A program made the position numbers and the translations under genes. Source: Ceratothoa steindachneri (taxonomy: Eukaryota > Arthropoda > Malacostraca > Isopoda > Cymothoidae). From it: DNA of 64,000 nt. Within the stretch, counting starts at the first letter, position 1. Every line of letters begins with the position of its first letter. Shown here one piece after another: positions 1 to 13,130 of this stretch. The stretch covers positions 132,774,293-132,838,292 of the forward strand of contig OZ018321.1 in the NCBI GenBank assembly GCA_963969495.1. The letters are read 5' to 3'. Below the pieces are notes generated by a model. The model saw nothing but the letters and a program-made list of their open reading frames with translations. It had not been told where the DNA came from and did no database searches.

Positions 1-1
1 T

Positions 2-373
2 GTATGCACCCCCTGCATCTTAAAGAAGGAAGTGGAAGAAGTAGTGGCCTACTACAGGGAAAGGTCTACAGACCTAGAAAAAAAAATCGAGAGGTTCAAG
101 GAGGAGCACTCCCACCAGATCCACAGGCTCGAAGAGAAGTTAAACGAGCTTTCGAGTCCTATGGCAAACACCACCTCTGCAGAGAGGCCGGGCTCGAATG
201 TGGCAGAAACGGCAAAAGAAAAAAATAAAAAGAAAAGAAAGACTAAAAAGGGAAAGAAGAAAGAGGAAGAGAGAGAAATGGAAGAACAAAAGGTAGAAGT
301 TATTGAAAAGGATGACAAGGGGGAAAAGATGATAGAGAAGAAGAAGAAGAAAAAAAGACTGAAAAAAACATGA
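2..373 (+). pseudogene. CR1 ORF1, N-terminal part: end of PHD-like finger plus Lys/Glu coiled coil
   Basis: Frame 2 is open from the window edge. It starts with VCTPCI, which fits the last Cys-x2-Cys pair of a PHD-type finger whose start lies outside the window. A heptad-like helix follows (ERSTDLEKKIERFKEE), then a low-complexity basic/acidic tract of about 60 residues rich in KKK and EEE. It stops at TGA 371-373 and the next open frame begins 4 bases upstream at 370. The two pieces were probably one ORF1 split by a slip in the A-rich stretch around 350-370. ORF1 proteins of LINEs bind the element RNA; that role is inferred from the family. Confidence 0.7.
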
Positions 374-1080
374 CGGAGAAGAGAGAGGAATCGGAGAGCT
401 TGCCTTCGAAAATAAAGAATCAGAGCTCAGCAGGCAAATGTGCCAGGGTCAGCCTTCTGGGTGATTTCCAGGCACGGGGCCTGCAGCTCCTGCTAGAAAC
501 CCGCCTCCACACAAGCGTTGAGGTGAGCTGCCTCCCAGGCTGTGGGAATAAGCAGATAATATCTGAGGCCGAGAAGTCTCAGATTTCTGAGACTTCAGTC
601 GTTGCCCTTATGGTAAGTAGCAACGACCTCTACCTCAAAGGAGGTAGGGTAGGCCCTACAGGCGAGATTATGAAGACGGTTATGGGCGCTGTCGACGACT
701 GTGGATTGAAAACCCGCAGACGCGTCATGGTGGGGATGCTCCCGAGGTGGGGTCCAAGCCGGACTGCCCACGTGAGGAACATTTCGCTAAACCGGCGCCT
801 TGCAGACCTCTGTACGGCAGGGGTGTCTTTTTTGTGGACCCGTACGCCATATTCTATGGTAGAAAAGACCAGGTATGAAGTGCACCTCTCCTTTAAGGGC
901 AAGGCTTTCCTAGCCAACCTTATCCAGGATGTCGTGGAGCGCACCCAAAGGAGTGTCCAGCCCATTGGGAAGGCGGACGTACGCCAGTACGCCCGAGTCA
1001 CTCCCCAAACAACCTTCTCGGAGGTTGTCAAAAATGGTGCCACCGCGACAACCAAGAAGCCGGGAAACGGAAGAGTATAG
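370..1080 (+). pseudogene. CR1 ORF1, C-terminal SGNH/GDSL-esterase-like domain
   Basis: 236 codons. Three blocks fit the SGNH hydrolase fold reported in CR1-group ORF1 proteins: RVSLLGDFQAR near residue 28, VVALMVSSNDLY near residue 77 (GxND block) and YEVHLSFKGKAFL near residue 168 (His block). The nucleophile position reads GDF here where the minus-strand relative near 53.0 kb reads GDSQAR, so this copy has lost the catalytic serine. Against that relative, one base is missing near 820 (ACGGCAGGGG versus ACGGCGGAGGGG), and the frame is regained before the His block, so about 20 residues are read out of frame. The ORF ends at TAG 1078-1080 and the ORF2 frame starts directly after. Confidence 0.72.
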
Positions 1081-1082
1081 AT

Positions 1083-3853
1083 GGTCCTTCATTAAGGGAC
1101 CCTCTGAAAGTTCTTCTGTTCAATGCGAGGTCCATTAGGAACAAGTTTCCTGAGCTCCTTGGCCTCGTAGCGACGGAAGAACCCGAAATGGTAGCCATAA
1201 CAGAATCGTAGTTAAAAACCTCAAACCGAGACTTTGAAGGCGAATTCACGGTTCCTGGCTACCAACTCTTCCACAAAGATAGGCCAGAAAGAGAGGGTGG
1301 CGGTGTAATGTATGTCAAGGATACAATCAAATCTACGAACTCCAACATTATATCCGATCACGAGCTTCTAGGCGTTGACCTAGAGATAGGTCCTGTCAGA
1401 TACATGACCCTGGTGCTTTACAGACCCCCTTCCCAACCCGTTGAGAAGGACAGGGAACTGTAGCAGCTGCTGGGTGAGCTTGTTCAAGGCAGAGTGTGCA
1501 TAGTTATGGGCGACTTCAACAGACAAGTTGACTGGGAAACCAGAGCAACCTGTGACGAGAGCGCGCTACTCCTGGAGTTCGCCAACAACGAGCCCTCAAC
1601 CAATGGGTCAGAGAACCGACGAGAGGAGAAAATATCCGTGACTTGGTTTTCACCTCTGAGGATGATATCGTTGAGGATCTCTCTGTAGGCGAAGAGCTCG
1701 GTTGCAGTGATCACCAGCTAATTAGATTTACCGTCAAGATCCCGAAGGTAAGGTCTGTTGCCAGTCAATCAAAGAAACTTGACTTGAGAAGAGCAGACTT
1801 TGCGAGCCTTCGTGCTGGGCTGACTGATGTAAGGCTAGTGGTATGCGAAGATGTTGAGGATTCGTAGAACAATTTCAAAAATAAGTTCATGAGTCTTTAA
1901 TCAAGTTGCATCCCTCTGAAATGCCTCCGTCGGTCTTCTGTTCAACCAAAGTGGTTTAATCGAGAAATCGGCCAACTGCTTAGGGAGAAGAGAAATGCGT
2001 ACCGGCGATCCAAGATCTCGGGTGCCTTTGACGAGTACCGGAGGCTAGCCAGAAGAGTGAAGTCCAGCATAAGGGTGGCTAAGCGGTCTGAGGAACTCCG
2101 AGTAGCGAGACTCTGCAAGGAGAATCCCAAGGAGTTTTTCGGCTATGTAAATAGCCGTAAACCAATCCATCGTAGGATTGGGCCCTTAGTGGACGAGGAG
2201 GGTGCATTAACTCACTCAGATGCAGAAAATGTTAACCTGCTCAATGACTACTTCTCCTCAGTGTTTACTAAAGAGTGTGGTGCCATCCTCCAGTCCACGG
2301 ATTCCTACTCGGGGGGAAAGCTAGAGCAAATGGACTTCACGGAAGGAGAAATAAAGAAAAAGATCGCTGACCTAAAGACGAATAAGTCCCTCGGACCGGA
2401 CGGGTTTCTATCCAAGGTGTTGAAGGAAGTGTGCGAGGAAGTATCACGACATCTGTGCGCTATCTTTAACATGTCAATCCGGACCGGATGCGTTCCTAGA
2501 GACTGGCGTGAGGCGGAGGTGACTCCGATCTTCAAGAAAGAAGACCCCAGCCATCCGTCAAACTAACGACCCATCAGTTTGACTTCGATAGTCGGTAAAC
2601 TCATGGAAAGCATGATAGTGGACAAGATAACGTCTTATTTAGAGTCAAACCTGCTACTGAAGAGTTCCTAGCATGGCTTCCGAAGGCAACGGTCATGCCT
2701 GACGAACCTTGTGGAATTCTTCCACTTCGTGTTCAGTGAGCATGATCAGGATAAAGCGGTGGGTGTTGTGTACCTTGACTTCCAAAAGGCCTTTGACAAG
2801 GTACGACACCGCCGCCTTCTCCGGAAAGTGCGTGCGCAGGGCATAGGTGGCAAGGTAGCAGGTTGGATAGAGAGCTGGCTAAGTGATAAACGGCAACGCG
2901 TAGGGGGGAATGGTCGGGCCTCTGAATGGGCGCATGTATCTAGCGGTGTCCCTCGAGGTTCCATCCTGGGACCACTACTGTTCATTATCTATGTCAACGA
3001 CATGGACGGAGACATGGTTGCCAAAATCTTCAAATTTGCTGACGACACCAAGCTTGGTATCAATGTGGCAAAGGATGGGAACACTGCGAGCTTCCAAGAG
3101 GACCTTCAAAGGATTGGGGAGTGGTCGGACACGTGGCAAATGCCTTTCAACGTGGGGAAATGCAAAGTAATGCATATCGGCCACCGAAACCCCAAATCTC
3201 AGTCCATCCTTAAGGACATTGCTCTTGAATCGAGTGACACTGAAAAGGACTTGGGTGTTACTATCACTAGCGACCTCAAGTTCTCGAAACAGTGCATCGA
3301 GGCAGAGAAGGAAGCCCAAAGGATGTTAGGCTACATAAAGCGCCAGTTTGGATACCGTAACACGGAGATAATACTTTGTCTGTACAACTTCCTCGTTCGG
3401 CCGCACCTGGAGTATGCCGTACAATTTTGGAGTCCTTCGTTTCGAAAGGACATCGCAAGGTTGGAACGCGTACAAGCTAGGGCAACCAAACTGATTCCCT
3501 CTATCCGATATAAAAGTTATGAGGATAGACTAAGGGAATTAGATCTGTTCTCGCTGGAAACCCGTAGACTGCGTGGTCAGCTCATCGAAGTTTTCAAAAT
3601 ACTTCGAGGGTTTGACAATGTTGACTACCGGGATATTTTTACACTGAGTGAGAACAGAACGCGCAATCACGGCTTCAAACTTGAACTGAAGCGTTACAAC
3701 CGCAATATGTGTGGAAATTTTTTCGCCTACAGTATTTGCGGTAAGTGGAACGCACTTCCAGTGGAAGTTGTCAACAGTGAATATGTTGACCAGTTCAAGT
3801 CAAGACTAGACAAAGTCTTGAAAAGTGGCCGTTTAGGGACGCAAAACAATTGA
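1083..3853 (+). pseudogene. CR1 ORF2: APE endonuclease + reverse transcriptase (broken)
   Basis: Endonuclease blocks in order: KVLLFNARSIRNKF (~1105), AITES (~1195), LYRPPSQ (~1420), VMGDFNRQVDW (~1503) and CSDHQLIRF (~1703). Then a linker (WFNREIGQLLREKR ~1950; NPKEFFGYVNSRKPIH ~2125) and RT: GPDGF, DWREAEVTPIFKKED, YLDFQKAFDKVRH (~2770, motif A), SGVPRGSILGPLLF, KFADDTKLG (~3040, catalytic DD) and DLGVTITSDLKF. The C-terminal domain (ETRRLRGQLIEVFK, then WNALPVEVV) ends at TGA 3851-3853. In-frame stops lie near 1209, 1461, 1866, 1898, 2564 and 2669, with a frameshift near 1610-1645. From 2711 to 3853 the frame is open for 380 codons, so decay is moderate. Confidence 0.93.
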
Positions 3854-5888
<2,035 letters not shown>

Positions 5889-6150
5889 GTGCGGTTACTA
5901 TAGCAACAAGTAGGCCCTTCACCCTGCATCGAGCACCTCTGAGGGATGCTTTTCATTCACGCCAAACAAATGGCTCTACTCAATAAACCAATTTAACAGC
6001 CTTAAAACGAACTGTATCGATTGGGTATTTTAAACACCTGTACACGACATGGGATCGTCTTCACCCACCCAATTGATATAGTTCTTTTTAGAGCTGTTAG
6101 TGCCCCATGTAGTGTTAAGGTGGCTACTCATTACTATACTAACTGCATAC
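5889..6150. repeat. Palindromic tRNA-Asp-like element, copy 1
   Basis: The left arm (from 5889, GTGCGGTTACTATAGCAACA) and the reverse complement of the right arm (6114-6150, ATGCAGTTAGTATAGTAATG) are related over about 34 bp, roughly 75% identical by eye. Both resemble the 5' part of tRNA-Asp (GTTAGTATAGTGGTGAGTATCC). The interior, about 190 bp, is not recognisable. It is a miniature inverted-repeat element or SINE-derived palindrome. A tighter copy is at 8651-8773. Confidence 0.5.
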
Positions 6151-6789
6151 CACCACTACACACAGTGCAGTTTTCCTTACATATGGAATCGTTCGTGAAA
6201 TTATCCGGAGAAACAAATTCAAACTCATAATATATGATGAGGGAACAAATCTATCTTAGAGCACTTTCCGCACGCTGCCTGCCAAGAGACCGATTATACA
6301 ACGCAGATACTACGATAGATAAAATAATTACAGAGTTCAGATCCGCCATTAGTAAAAATTGTAGGCGGCAAAGATGTGGATCGGTCCGATACCCTCAAAA
6401 CAAATTGTTCATCCATGTCGTGACTTAAGAGAATCCTCGAAGTCAAAAACAAAACAATTGTGTATATTCTTAGAATTCGTGCAACATTAAAACTTCAATC
6501 AAAAGCCATTTACGATAATAAGTGTATCAGAAGCCTTGTTAAATCATAGTGGTTAAATAGGAAAATTACTAGGAGGAATTTCGAGACCGCACCCTATTTT
6601 TAAACGATGCTATTTCTTTAAATCAAATGGGCGTGGCTTGCCTTAATGATTTTACCAAGAATTATAGATCTGCGGGGAGGAAAATAATGGCTATACAAGG
6701 AACCTCTAACGTTTTAGAGGTGGGGGGGGGGTTACAAATCACGGCAACTTCAGGGCTATCATATAATCAAAATGACTTATTAACAGGGT
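6151..6789. other. No firm feature; one short ORF
   Basis: A 64-codon frame at 6234-6428 has no recognised motif. A short in-frame run near 6535-6570 (WLNRKITRR) recalls the LINE linker WFNREIGQLLREKR but is too short to call. Confidence 0.35.
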
Positions 6790-7020
6790 CAACAACGTAA
6801 GTCGCGTGTTCCTAATTATTCTGACTTATGACCATAGGAACTTACGACCTTTAAAACTTTCAATAGTTTCCGGACTATCCTTGGGAGGACATTAAAATTA
6901 TATCTTTCGAAATAGAATGTATAAGATCATAAGGATTTCAAATTTCGTTAGAATCGGCCGAATACTTACGGTGTTATTGCCAAATAACTCGTTGAGAAGT
7001 AAGCTGGTTACCATCCGAGA
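6790..7020 (+). repeat. Dispersed repeat, copy 1 (second at 24,485-24,790)
   Basis: Shares with the later locus, in order: AAGTCGCGTG, ACGACCTTTAAAACTTTCAATA (written here as two overlapping words, ACGACCTTTAAAACTTT and AAACTTTCAATA), TTGGGAGGAC, AAATTTCGTTAGA, GGCCGAATA and GTTATTGCCAAA. Same orientation, no coding potential. It is an interspersed repeat of unknown class; the second copy lies inside a hAT element. Confidence 0.6.
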
Positions 7021-7439
7021 TTGTAACATTGCGCATGTGACTAAAAAACAAAAAATTTCAATGTACAAAATTGCATAGAATTTAAGAGAGACAAAGTGAC
7101 TGAATTTAACGTTTTGGTTCTTATAGAAAACTTTAGCCTAATCACCATAACATCCAAAGTTTCCTCGACATTCCGAATAGAGAATTTATTAGCAAATGGT
7201 TCTAAAGTTTTCAATAGAGACTTAACGTGGTGGAAGAGTACGGGTTGGTGGTGTAGTTTGCTTGAAAGAAGAATTACAATCAGCAATGCTAAGTGTGGGA
7301 AGAAATATGGAAGCGAATATATTAGTGAAGTAGACCCCTTCCGCCAACCTTAAACTACCTATGCAATTTTAACAGGCCACTGTTTCTTTCAGATAATCAT
7401 GAACTACTTAATCAACTGTATCTTCCTCTTTATTACAGA

Positions 7440-7625
7440 AATATAATAGTAATGTACGGAGATTTTAATTTTTCAAGAGGTAATTTTATACAAAAACATC
7501 AGATAAAGAAGCTGGAGAGATTGTTAAACAACATGCAAGAGAAATTTCTTTTTCAAAAGGTCGAGGAACCAACGGTTGACCAAAGCATATTAGATTTACT
7601 TGTTCCCCACATACTTGCTGGAAAA
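7440..7625 (+). pseudogene. LINE endonuclease fragment
   Basis: One frame reads IVMYGDFNFSRGNF, then KLERLLNNMQEKFLFQKVEE and PTVDQSILDLLV. This matches the APE-type LINE endonuclease order: GDFN metal-binding block, QxVEEPTR block, LDLV strand. Upstream 7096-7350 may be the earlier endonuclease (FNRDLTWWKSTGWW could be a decayed DRxxRxGGGV block), but that is less certain. The SDH block is not found. Confidence 0.65.
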
Positions 7626-8650
7626 TATTAATGTATGTAGATGAACCACTGTATACAAGTGAGCACAACTTACAGAAATAAAGGCAAGCAAAAGAGCAAA
7701 TGCGTGCAATCAATTAATACCGCGATTAAGGAGCTATAATTTCGATGTTTTTCGCTATCTCGTTCGAGGGCAATTGAACGGAGTGATTGCTGTCGCAATA
7801 GAAACGCAAAAGACATATATTCATAGTTACAGCGAGTTGTGTTCACTGTAGATTACGTTTTGTTAAGTACGTGGCCAGAAAACACTTTAAATCAAAGAAA
7901 GCTTCCTGGAATGACAGCGAAGTTAAGAAATGAATTCACGAACGAATTAGTTACTACCGAGCGGGCTGATCAAGTGGAACGTCATGAAGGCAAAAAAGAA
8001 TTATGACAAACAATATTTAGCATAAAACTTCAAACATGACTTAAGAATTTCTATATTTAAGTTAATAATATAAATATCATAACATAGGCTATACAACTGA
8101 TTAGGAGCATTAAAAAAAAACACAAAAATCAGAGTAAAGTTTTTAACCAAGCATTTTGTGTTTTTCTGATGAGGATCTGTCAAGGTTATCCACAATAAGC
8201 AAATAAATCGATTTTCTTTTAGCGAATAACAATAAATTCTCTTAGAAAAGCGACTAAAGAAATAAAATAAGTACATATGTAAATAAATAAAATAGAACGA
8301 CCGAAAGAAATAGCCCTGATTGCGTGTACCCAACCAACTCAATTCAAATGGTTAAAAATCTAATTAGTAAAACTGCTGTGTATATGTTCTTTAGATGGTT
8401 TATTGGGGACGAAGTAGAGTACACAAGAGCTAATGCCACGTTATTTTTCAAAAGAAGCGCAAACACTCGATTATTTTATCTCTCTTCGTATTAGTTTAAT
8501 TTTAGTCATTTGAATCGATAGTTATAGATAGGATCGTGGGTCAGATTGAGTCACAATCTAATTATTACCAATACACAACATGGATTTCGGCAAATGTGCC
8601 CATGTTTAACTAATATGCTGAAGTAAAGTAAACTGCAATATATGCAGTGT

Positions 8651-8773
8651 TGTATGCGGTTAGTATAGTAATGACTATCCACCTTCACTTGCTTGGCGTG
8701 GATCTAAAGCGTCACTCAGGTGTGTTCGATGCAGTGGGAAGATGGATACTCATTGTTATACTAACCGCATAAT
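8651..8773. repeat. Palindromic tRNA-Asp-like element, copy 2
   Basis: Left arm TATGCGGTTAGTATAGTAAT (from 8653) is mirrored by a right arm ending at 8771 whose reverse complement begins TATGCGGTTAGTATAACAAT. The arms are ~30 bp with few mismatches. Both arms match the start of tRNA-Asp genes. A Pol III A-box-like TAGTATAGTAA (8661-8671) and B-box-like TGTTCGATGC (8723-8732) are present. The whole can fold into one long hairpin. It lies inside the degenerate LINE at 7.1-9.4 kb. Confidence 0.65.
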
Positions 8774-8814
8774 CTACATACTAAATTTTATTCAGAATTT
8801 TTTTTTCTGTGACC

Positions 8815-9030
8815 ACATAGCAGTGGATATTTCTTACCTTACCTTTCAAAAAGCCTTTGATACCGTTCACATTAGAAGTTTGTACTGAAACTTGAAGCTC
8901 ACAAATATAAGGGGAAATTCTTGAGTGGAGGGAAACATGGTTTCTAAATCCTTTTCTAGCCATTGTCACAAATGTCGAAAATTTGACCCAGTCCGAAGAT
9001 TGCTAGGGGCTGTACTTCAAGGATCTCTGA
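8815..9030 (+). pseudogene. LINE reverse transcriptase fragment (motifs A-B)
   Basis: VDISYLTFQKAFDTVH corresponds to VDVxYLDFQKAFDKVPH of CR1-type RT; the catalytic Asp is changed to Thr (YLTF). A stop follows, then a frame giving KLKLTNIRGN-like text and LGAVLQGSLNL, equivalent to SGVPQGSxLGP. No FADD block remains. Confidence 0.65.
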
Positions 9031-9440
9031 ACCTGAATCAAAACATCGGTGTTAGAACGGGTACACAGTAGTTTAACTAAACTAATCCCCGTTCTTCGGA
9101 ATAAATCTCATTTATAGACACTAAATAAACACTGTAAAATTAAAAATAAATTTGAAATAAACTGGACGAAGAAAGACTGCGATCGTTAGACATATCATCG
9201 CTTGTAAGTCGGCAATTACGTGGACGAGTAATTAAATTATTTAAGTTATTAAAGCGGTTTGAGATGTATAGAAAACACACGTCACAATTGATTTAAATTG
9301 GTAAACAAGTACTTCAATACGGACATAGCTCAAAATTAGTTCAGTTGAAAAGATCTCACAAACATGGAATAATCTACCTATCCGAGCGATTGAAAACACC
9401 TCAATTACTACTTTTAAAAGTCGACTTCACAAGTAATTTT

Positions 9441-10864
9441 ATGATGTCACCATTACAAAGGAAGAAGTTGGTATGAGAACGTTCACTGAACCTGCAAATG
9501 GGATATGAAAGAAAAAATTTTATAAAAAGAAGAAACCATCGATTATTCCCTTGAAATCATATGTGCAAGTGCGTTTTCTTATTTCTCTGACATTTCCATG
9601 TATGCACTTCTTTTGCTGCTAGCAAACGATGGTCTGCGAGAAGATAATGTTTCTTATTCTTTCCTTAAATGTGAATTCAAAAGAGCGCAATTGACTACGA
9701 GTTCCATTAGATGGAACTTACATGAAGCAATGGATACGCTCGTAGATAAGTGTGCATCCGTAGTCCTAGAATTTGTACCAAAAAAACAATAAAAAGGAAT
9801 CATAATTTTATTATTGGTGCATTTGTGCATAAGTGTATATCATCAGATCTCGACCTAATATTAAGATTAACGCTATGTAATTCAAACCGCTTTAGACTGC
9901 AGGATAACTAATCTGTTTGTTTATTGCTATAGTTCGCTTCGCGAGAGAATTCGCCTCCTCTATTCTGGATTGGGGTCTTTGTTGCTCTTCATCTTGTATT
10001 CATAAGTTGCTGTTGTTCTTCTGCACTTAGGCTTTCACTTAATTGACATTTATCAGTTCTTGCTTCATTTTCTCTTTCGCTAGATTTTTTCGGCCCATCC
10101 TTGTTCACACAAGCGATCAAATCACCCTTCTATCTTTCTCTGACATTCGATCTCCCCCACTCAGAGCGTTTTTGCAATTTAATTCCCTCTAGCTCTATTG
10201 TTTTAAGTTCTATTTCCACTGCAATTTCCCTTTTCATGAGGTACTTCGGTCTCCATTAATTTGTTCCACGATTCCACTTTCTCGCAGTGAATCAAATCAA
10301 TTCCTCGAAATCGGGAATTTAAGTGGAAAATCCTTTCGCAAATTCCCCAAGGAAAACAGATTTACGCTGCCCAACCAAAACAATACGTGACTTATTGAAG
10401 GGAAAAGGGGAATTGTTTTTAATAAGTATGGCCATGGTGAAGTCTTTGAATGAAGGATTGAGAAAACAGACAAAAGAATACAAATACATCAATGTTTGAA
10501 ATGGAAAGGAATTGAATGCTTCAGCCAAACCTACTGACATGATTATAAATGATTGCCGTCTTCACACTGCATTGGACACACTTGTGGGACGTTCTTCATC
10601 TACGCCTTGCAAGTGACTGTATCCAATGGACCAATCTATCAGCCCTAAAACTGTAATAATTGTAAATTTTAACCTTCACTTTGACGTCACAGTACATGGA
10701 ATTGCTTTCACCATCCCGTCGGTGCACGCTATATCTTACAATATTGAGGAAATTTAACAACATGTCATCACTGCCTACACTGCAGTTTTCCTTACGACCA
10801 ACATGAGAAAGCCAATTTCTTAGTCCATCGAAAGTGTGTACGGTAGGTAGAAATGTGTACTCTA
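9441..10864. other. Mostly featureless; possible LINE linker at 9598-9792
   Basis: The 64-codon frame at 9598-9792 ends SIRWNLHEAMDTLVDKCAS then VVLEFVPKKQ. This is reminiscent of the segment between endonuclease and RT in LINEs (idW...i...VPkk), but the match is short. The rest (9793-10864) shows nothing I can name. A word near 10,785 (CTGCAGTTTTCCTTAC) recurs as GTGCAGTTTTCCTTAC near 6168. Confidence 0.3.
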
Positions 10865-10915
10865 CTGAATTAAGTATGTTTTAAACTCTACGAGTTTAAA
10901 AAATACTTAATTCAG
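10865..10915. repeat. Near-perfect 24-bp hairpin
   Basis: Arm CTGAATTAAGTATGTTTTAA... (10865-10888) and arm GAGTTTAAAAAATACTTAAT... (10892-10915) are reverse complements at 23 of 24 positions around a 3-base loop (TAC). No transposon ends or coding sequence adjoin it. Confidence 0.85.
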
Positions 10916-11439
10916 TCCAAACAATACGCTAGTTAGAAAATTGACCATCGTTCCATCTACCAAAGAAATTCTACTCTCGCTTCCTTAAGGAGTAGAATGG
11001 CTCTTCATTAACTAAACACCCTTCTATTATACAGTTAAAGAGTTAAAAATGAGTATCAACATGATTCTGACCCTTCGAGTTAAAGACTGGAAACCTAATC
11101 TATTTGTACGCTCTGCACCTCTTCCACAACGTGAGCTAAAGTTCCCAATTTCATGTTTCATCTTCCCCACTCTCAGATTACCTTACCAAAATCTGGTATG
11201 GCTATCCATTAGCTTAGACAGTATTTTCTTCGCATGAATTTTGGTAATAAGGTTAACTAAGGATTAGAACTACCAACCAAACGCGTGGATTTCGTTCTTT
11301 AATGACGGCACGAGAGAAAAATATTAAAAGGTGTACGAGGAAAATAGAAATAAAGTGCAAAAGCTTCAGAAAAATAAAAGAGATAAAATAGGGACACAAA
11401 GATTTGGCCTAAATCAAGTCGCCTTTTCTCTGAGTGCCA
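10916..11439. other. No recognised feature
   Basis: AT-rich. One 62-codon frame (11049-11237) has no motif. Confidence 0.4.
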
Positions 11440-11650
11440 CTTGTACTCGTATGTTAGGAAACCTAAATCTTCAAATATAGCGAGAGGCGTGAACTTCGTC
11501 TATTTGAACTCACAAATTTCATCTTACCAATGAGTTTCAGGATCCAGAGTTGCGTTCTCTATCTCACAGCAGTCAGGATTGATAAGCTTTGGTACGCTAC
11601 TCTTCCTCCCCGGTTTCTTCATGCTATTGCTGAAATTACTCATTTGCCGT
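11440..11650 (+). pseudogene. Possible CR1 C-terminal domain remnant
   Basis: ERRELRLFEL near 11,483 recalls (E)xRLRELDLFSLE. About 90 bp later, VRIDKLWYATLPPRFLHAIA recalls the RV..WNxLPxxVVxA block that ends CR1 ORF2. Order and spacing fit a shrunken copy. Both matches are short and the frame between them is closed. Confidence 0.35.
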
Positions 11651-11664
11651 TAGGCATATGACCA

Positions 11665-11855
11665 AATGTTTGACGTCATAGGATCAAAAAGGGTAGTGAA
11701 AAACCCATAAAGCTTGACCTCATTAGATCGAAAGGGGTAAGGAACAACCCATAATTGTTTAACATCATAATTGTTTGATGTCCTAAGAGCTAACTGGGTA
11801 GTAAACAACCCACAAATCCTTAATGTCAGAAGAGTGAAGAACCCATATATCAGAA
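11665..11855 (+). repeat. Short degenerate tandem repeat (~50-57 bp unit)
   Basis: About four copies of TGACGTCATAGGATC...GGGTAGTGAAAAACCCATAA with drift: TGACCTCATTAGATC, TGATGTCCTAAGAGC and AATGTCAGAAGAG versions, each followed by a GGGT...ACCCA pair that could form a small hairpin. Confidence 0.6.
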
Positions 11856-12089
11856 GCGCATAATTTGGTGTGTGTATCCAAGGTATTTAAGATTTAGCAA
11901 AAGCAACCATACTACACCTTAAGTCTGAAGAATATCGTGCGTTCCATGTCCCAAAACCAACGGGTGGAAACTACTTTAATTGTAAGGATTGGGCTGGTTC
12001 TAGAGAGTTGCGTATCTTCATGGTCCTCAGAATTTTAAAAGGTCTGACGGAACTGCCTTCGTTGGTTTTCGTTTCCCAGATTTAGATAA

Positions 12090-12480
12090 CTATATATGCG
12101 AAAGGTTATTACTGTATTGAAACGCGTCGATCGTCGATCGACGAAATTATTTCCTCAGCTTAAGAATAGATCGTGCGAAGAAAGGGTGAAGAGGCATCTC
12201 AAATTGCTGTCACTGAAACATTGGCATCTACGCGATCAACCTATTGACGTTTATATAATAGTAAATAAGGTCATTAATATAAATTTTGACTCACTATTTG
12301 TTCTAGATAAATGAGGGGACCCTAAAAATAACGATTTCAAGCTAAGAAATGAATGTTTTCACACCGAGAGCACAAAATAAATTCTTATAAAATAACACAA
12401 ACTTGGAATATCTGTCATAGGAAGGTCGTTGGAAAGAGTAGAATCAAAAAATCTTTTTTAAGTTTACAGAAATAATTATT
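12090..12480 (+). pseudogene. CR1-like LINE ORF2 C-terminal fragment
   Basis: Open frame 12,096-12,314 reads LKRVDRRSTKLFPQLKN, SCEERVKRHLKLLSLKHWHL and RDQPIDVYIIVNKVININFD. This matches the CR1 C-terminal pattern LERVQxRATKLIP, SYEERLKxLxLxSLExRRLRG, DLIEVYKIxN. Past the stop, NDFKLRNE and KITQTWN keep the order of the family's end. The RRLRG motif is degraded to HWHLRDQ. 5'-truncated, as is usual for LINE insertions. Confidence 0.7.
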
Positions 12481-13130
12481 GTAAAACTAATTCTATATCC
12501 ACTTCCTTTCTTCCTTTTACCTGTCCATCACCTCTACATTATACCTTTTCCTTTCTCTCTTAAACTATCTTCAAGTGGATCTTAGACTCTTTACCGGTTC
12601 GTAATTCTATAATAATAATGATAATAATAAGTATTCGATACACTGCAGCATTTGTTGTTTAATTTAAAAGACGATAAACAATGGGTCGGTTTATTCGACG
12701 AAGGCACTAGTCAGAGGCAATAGAAGATAGGGCAAACCACAAATACAAAGAGGAATGCTGAAAATACAGAAAAAAACGACTTTAATAACAAATACTTGTC
12801 AAATTGTGATGCTGGGTTTCGAAGTGGGTATTATAAACCCTCAGCTATAAAGAGTTCATATAAAGAGCGCAAATATTCAAAAGTACAAATTTGAATTACT
12901 CATGAGTACAACTTAAATTTCTTCCCCATTGATCAACCACAGGTAAATAAACTTGATCTCCCTGCGCCCCCAAATCGGACATTTCGTGAAATCTAACGTA
13001 CCTTACACATCTAACCTACATAACATACCATAACTTCCCAACAGGTCAGGTCTTTATCCTGATTATAACCTTCCCAACAAATCTAACCTACCCGCATTTC
13101 CCACTCTCTGCTAGCTTTTGCGTTTATGCA
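12481..13130. other. No recognised feature
   Basis: AT-rich with a short imperfect ATAATAATA run near 12,610. No ORF of note. Confidence 0.4.

Larger units (their letters stand above)
7096..9440 (+). mobile_element. Degenerate CR1-like LINE
   Basis: Ordered fragments on one strand. Endonuclease: NIIVMYGDFNFSRGNF near 7440 and QKVEEPTVDQSILDLL near 7555. Linker: SWNDSEVKK...IHERISYYRAG near 7905. RT motif A: VDISYLTFQKAFDTVH near 8823; RT motif B region: LGAVLQGSLNL near 9004. C-terminal domain: LDEERLRSLDISSLVSRQLRG near 9160 and ISQTWNNLPIRAIEN near 9353, stopping at TAA about 9434. Fragments sit in different frames with many stops. RT between motif B and the C-terminal domain is mostly missing. 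A tRNA-like palindrome (8651-8773) sits between linker and RT, so it probably inserted there. Confidence 0.75.

Noticed and set aside
8651..8773. Functional tRNA-Asp gene
   Set aside because: Only the 5' part resembles tRNA-Asp; acceptor and T stems do not pair and the A-B box spacing is too long.
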